From Halovenus amylolytica (lineage in GTDB: Archaea > Halobacteriota > Halobacteria > Halobacteriales > Haloarculaceae), in the NCBI GenBank assembly GCA_004015825.1, contig SAYS01000019.1, positions 1 through 64,000 on the forward strand: a stretch of 64,000 nt of DNA, given 5' to 3'. The position numbers and the translations under genes are program-made. The notes beneath the pieces are model-generated. The model had not been told where the DNA came from. It saw only the letters and a program-made list of their open reading frames with translations, and made no database searches. Within the stretch, counting starts at the first letter, position 1; the number at the start of each line of letters is the position of its first letter. This document shows positions 61,876 through 64,000 of this stretch, in pieces.

Positions 61876-63237
61876 ATGAGTAACGAAGGTATGGGTCTGT
61901 TCGATCGGATTCGCGGTGACGGCGGCCCACGGGTTGCCTTCATTGGTATCGACGGTGTGCCGTATAGCCTGTTGGCTGACCACCCCGACGAGTTCGAGAA
62001 CTTCAACGCACTCGCCAGTGAGGGGAGTGCAAACGCGATCGATAGTATCGTTCCGCCAGAATCGAGTGCCTGCTGGCCGGCACTGACGACGGGTGTCAAT
62101 CCTGGACAGACCGGTGTCTACGGCTTTCAGGACCGGGAAATTGGCTCCTACGACACCTACGTCCCGATGGGACAGGATGTCCAGGCCAAACGCCTCTGGT
62201 CGCGCGTCGACGACGCCGGCCGCGAGGCGACGGTGATGAACGTCCCCGTGACCTTCCCACCGGACCGGGAGATCCAGCGGATGGTCTCGGGCTTTCTCTC
62301 GCCGGGTGTCGACAAGGCGGCGTACCCCGACGAGATCCGTGAGTATCTCCAGGGGATCGACTACAAGATCGACGTCAACGCGAAACTCGGACACGACGAC
62401 GACAAATCCAACTTCGTCGAGGACGCCCACGAGACGATCGACAAACGGTTCGAGGCCTTCTCACACTACCTCGACGAGGACGACTGGGATCTGTTCTTCG
62501 GCGTCTTCATGACGACAGATCGCGTGAACCACTTCCTGTTCGAGGACTACGAGAAAGACGGCGAGTACAAAGAAGAGTTCATGGATTTCTACCGGAAACT
62601 CGACGACTACATCGGCCAGATCCGACAGCAACTCGACGACGACGTCACGCTGATGGTTGCCTCGGATCACGGCTTTACCACCCTCGAATACGAGGTTCAC
62701 TTCAACCAGTGGCTGGAAAACGAGGGCTGGCTGTCCTACGACAGTGACGAACCGGACGAACTCGGTGATATCTCTGACGACACGCGTGCGTACTCACTTA
62801 TCCCAGGCCGGTTCTACCTCAACCTCGAAGGTCGAGAGCCACGTGGCTCCGTCCCACAGGAGGAATACGACGAGGTCCGGGCCGAACTCAAGGAGGAACT
62901 CGAATCGCTCACCGGGCCCGACGGAGAACCGGTCGCAGAGCGAGTCGAGACCAAGGAGAACGCCTTCCGTGGCGACCACGAGGATATCGCGCCGGATCTG
63001 GTCGTCATTCCGAACCACGGCTTCGATCTCAAGGCCGGCTTCGGCCACGATGGGGACGTCTTCGGCAAGGGGCCACGCAACGGGATGCACAGCTTCGACA
63101 ACGCCTGTCTATATATCGACGATCCCGATGCACGGGTTACGGACGCGGATCTGTACGACGTCGCGCCGACGATTCTCTCCTTGCTCGACGTCGACTACGA
63201 CCGCGGCTCCTTCGACGGTGCGAATCTCGTGAAATAA
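61876..63237 (+). CDS. Alkaline-phosphatase-superfamily phosphodiesterase/nucleotide pyrophosphatase
   Basis: A 453-residue type I phosphodiesterase-like enzyme. Metal and catalytic sites of the superfamily: FIGIDGVPYSLL (Asp), PPESSACWPALTTGVNPG (Ser/Thr nucleophile), MTTDRVNHFLF (Asp and His), VASDHGF (Asp-His), and GFGHDGDVFGKGPRNGMHSF near the C-terminus. Substrates of the group include nucleotides, phospholipid heads and glycan phosphates; this one is unknown. No signal peptide is seen. ATG 61867, 61876 and 61891 are all in frame; the inverted repeat just upstream makes 61876 or 61891 likely. Confidence 0.9.
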   Translation: MSNEGMGLFDRIRGDGGPRVAFIGIDGVPYSLLADHPDEFENFNALASEGSANAIDSIVPPESSACWPALTTGVNPGQTGVYGFQDREIGSYDTYVPMGQDVQAKRLWSRVDDAGREATVMNVPVTFPPDREIQRMVSGFLSPGVDKAAYPDEIREYLQGIDYKIDVNAKLGHDDDKSNFVEDAHETIDKRFEAFSHYLDEDDWDLFFGVFMTTDRVNHFLFEDYEKDGEYKEEFMDFYRKLDDYIGQIRQQLDDDVTLMVASDHGFTTLEYEVHFNQWLENEGWLSYDSDEPDELGDISDDTRAYSLIPGRFYLNLEGREPRGSVPQEEYDEVRAELKEELESLTGPDGEPVAERVETKENAFRGDHEDIAPDLVVIPNHGFDLKAGFGHDGDVFGKGPRNGMHSFDNACLYIDDPDARVTDADLYDVAPTILSLLDVDYDRGSFDGANLVK

Positions 63238-63283
63238 CGATACACCCAGCAGATTTTTGCCGATTCCGCCAGAGAGCTAGAGC

Positions 63284-63589
63284 ATGGGTAACTTCGACGG
63301 CCTCGATCTCCAGTCGGTCGAGGACCAGCTGTCCGATCCCGGTGAGGGCTCCGGCGGGAGCAACGAAGTCGTGCTCGGCGTGCTCGATGGAACTACACCC
63401 CCAGAAGAGTGGGTCGATCTGGTCGACTCCGGTGCCGTGCTCGTCCTCAACGTCGAGGGTGATCTGAACGAACTCGGCTCGGGTTTCGCTCGCGACGTGA
63501 GCCAAGCCGGCGGGAATCTCATGCATTTCCGAGGCTTTCTCATCGTCACGCCGCCAGGGGTTCGGATCGACACCGACCGGCTGGAGTAG
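63284..63589 (+). CDS. Conserved haloarchaeal protein, DUF5779-like
   Basis: A 101-residue protein: MGNFDGLDLQSVEDQLSD, then VVLGVLDGTTPPEEWVDLV and the block LNVEGDLNELGSGFARDVSQAGGNLMHFRGF, read in parts. I recognise it as DUF5779-like, which has no established function. The VOC gene follows after 4 bases, so they are an operon. Confidence 0.85.
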   Translation: MGNFDGLDLQSVEDQLSDPGEGSGGSNEVVLGVLDGTTPPEEWVDLVDSGAVLVLNVEGDLNELGSGFARDVSQAGGNLMHFRGFLIVTPPGVRIDTDRLE

Positions 63590-63593
63590 CTGC

Positions 63594-63947
63594 ATGGCTG
63601 GGATCGTCTTCTTCCGGACCGACAGCCGAACGGATGTCTGTGCATTCTACACCGAGCGACTCGACTTCGAGGAGTGGCTCGAACAGGACGGGGGGTGTAC
63701 GATCCTCGAACGAGACAATCTCCTGCTTGGGTTCTGCGACGGCGACACGACCGAAACCGAGGGTATCGTCACCGTCGTCGTCGACGACCGCGACGCTGTG
63801 GACACGCTGTTCGAGGAGCTCGAAGACGTGGCAGCAGACGAGCCCCACGAAAACGAGGCGTTCGATATCTACCAGTTCTTCGCGACGGATCCGGACGGTC
63901 GCACCGTCGAGATCCAGACGTTCCTGCACTCGACGCCGCCAGTCTAG
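63594..63947 (+). CDS. VOC (glyoxalase/dioxygenase superfamily) protein
   Basis: A 117-residue single-domain VOC protein: beta-alpha-beta-beta-beta modules, AFYTERLDFEEW as the first helix and YQFFATDPDGRTVEIQTF as the last strand with the expected metal-ligand glutamate. The N-terminal ligand position (IVFFRTDS) lacks a histidine, so metal binding is uncertain. Possible roles are glyoxalase, fosfomycin-type resistance or dioxygenase chemistry. Its stop overlaps the stop of the next minus-strand gene. Confidence 0.85.
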   Translation: MAGIVFFRTDSRTDVCAFYTERLDFEEWLEQDGGCTILERDNLLLGFCDGDTTETEGIVTVVVDDRDAVDTLFEELEDVAADEPHENEAFDIYQFFATDPDGRTVEIQTFLHSTPPV

Positions 63948-64000
63948 TTTTCGAGGTGCTCACGTACCGCGTCGACAGTCGTTTCTTCCAGTATTCGATC
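63944..64000 (-). CDS. C-terminal end of an unidentified gene (cut by window edge)
   Basis: Reading the minus strand from base 64000 gives 18 codons ending ...DAVREHLEN and a TAG at 63944-63946, with the acidic composition typical here (DRILEETTV). Its stop overlaps that of the convergent VOC gene by 2 bases. The rest lies outside the window. Confidence 0.5.
   Translation of the reverse strand, partial: DRILEETTVDAVREHLEN

Overview
The window is chromosomal DNA from a halophilic archaeon (class Halobacteria). Evidence: strongly acidic proteins, high GC coding sequence with AT-rich intergenic promoters, TATA boxes about 25-30 bases upstream of start codons (leaderless transcripts), split archaeal RNA polymerase genes (rpoH, B'', B', A', A''), TFB, archaeosine synthase, NreA with a PCNA-binding tail, Tat-type lipoprotein signals, and several small families seen only in haloarchaea. 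The GC level and gene set would fit the Haloarculaceae/Halorhabdus side of the class, but that placement is a guess. No phage, transposase, CRISPR array or defence island is visible. This is mostly core genome with a few accessory inserts.

Layout. 1-4.5 kb: the tail of an unknown gene, cheC, a small membrane protein, an HTH regulator with a membrane partner, an asparagine-synthase-like gene and a PadR regulator. 4.17-4.42 kb: a structured non-coding element (element A). 4.5-10.3 kb: srp54, a CBS-MaoC fusion, UPF0200/UPF0201 genes, a metallophosphoesterase and haloarchaeal orphans. 10.4-17.3 kb: a complete peptide ABC importer operon (Tat lipoprotein, two permeases, two ATPases). 17.3-24.7 kb: an IMPase, an ABC-2 exporter pair, a methyltransferase, arcS and a biotin ECF transporter operon (bioY-ATPase-EcfT) with a BirA-like operator over its promoter. 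24.8-37.6 kb: rps7 and rps12, then four unrelated genes, then nusA-rpoA2-rpoA1-rpoB1-rpoB2-rpoH, all on the minus strand except one inserted gene. 37.8-40.3 kb: an SppA-like protease overlapping a cupredoxin-like membrane protein, then tRNA-Asp. 41-51.3 kb: the grpE/dnaK/dnaJ chaperone set, split by methylglyoxal synthase, an amphi-Trp protein, a Tat amidase, a DoxX protein and two divergent Rieske proteins. Element B, a second copy of the structured element, lies just before dnaJ. 51.3-64 kb: orphans, an aldo/keto reductase, geranylgeranyl reductase, nreA, tfb, rnhA, a PadR regulator, pyrophosphatase, an alkaline-phosphatase-superfamily enzyme, a DUF5779-like gene and a VOC gene.

The most unusual content is the pair of about 260-base elements, A (4168-4423) and B (49820-50081). 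Both fold on paper into the same four-way junction: a terminal stem, a left arm, a long central hairpin and a right arm, with the central hairpin, right arm and terminal stem abutting without gaps. Between the copies the left-arm and right-arm stems differ in sequence but keep pairing. The loops of the two arms are also complementary to each other, which gives an alternative long-hairpin fold. I do not recognise this element as a named family.

Other items worth a look: a BirA-type operator upstream of bioY; an SppA-like protease paired with a cupredoxin domain that has lost two copper ligands; a Rieske domain fused to a large helical domain; a peptide-ABC ATPase with about 100 residues inserted inside its cysteine cluster; and inverted repeats directly upstream of cheC and of the phosphatase-superfamily gene.
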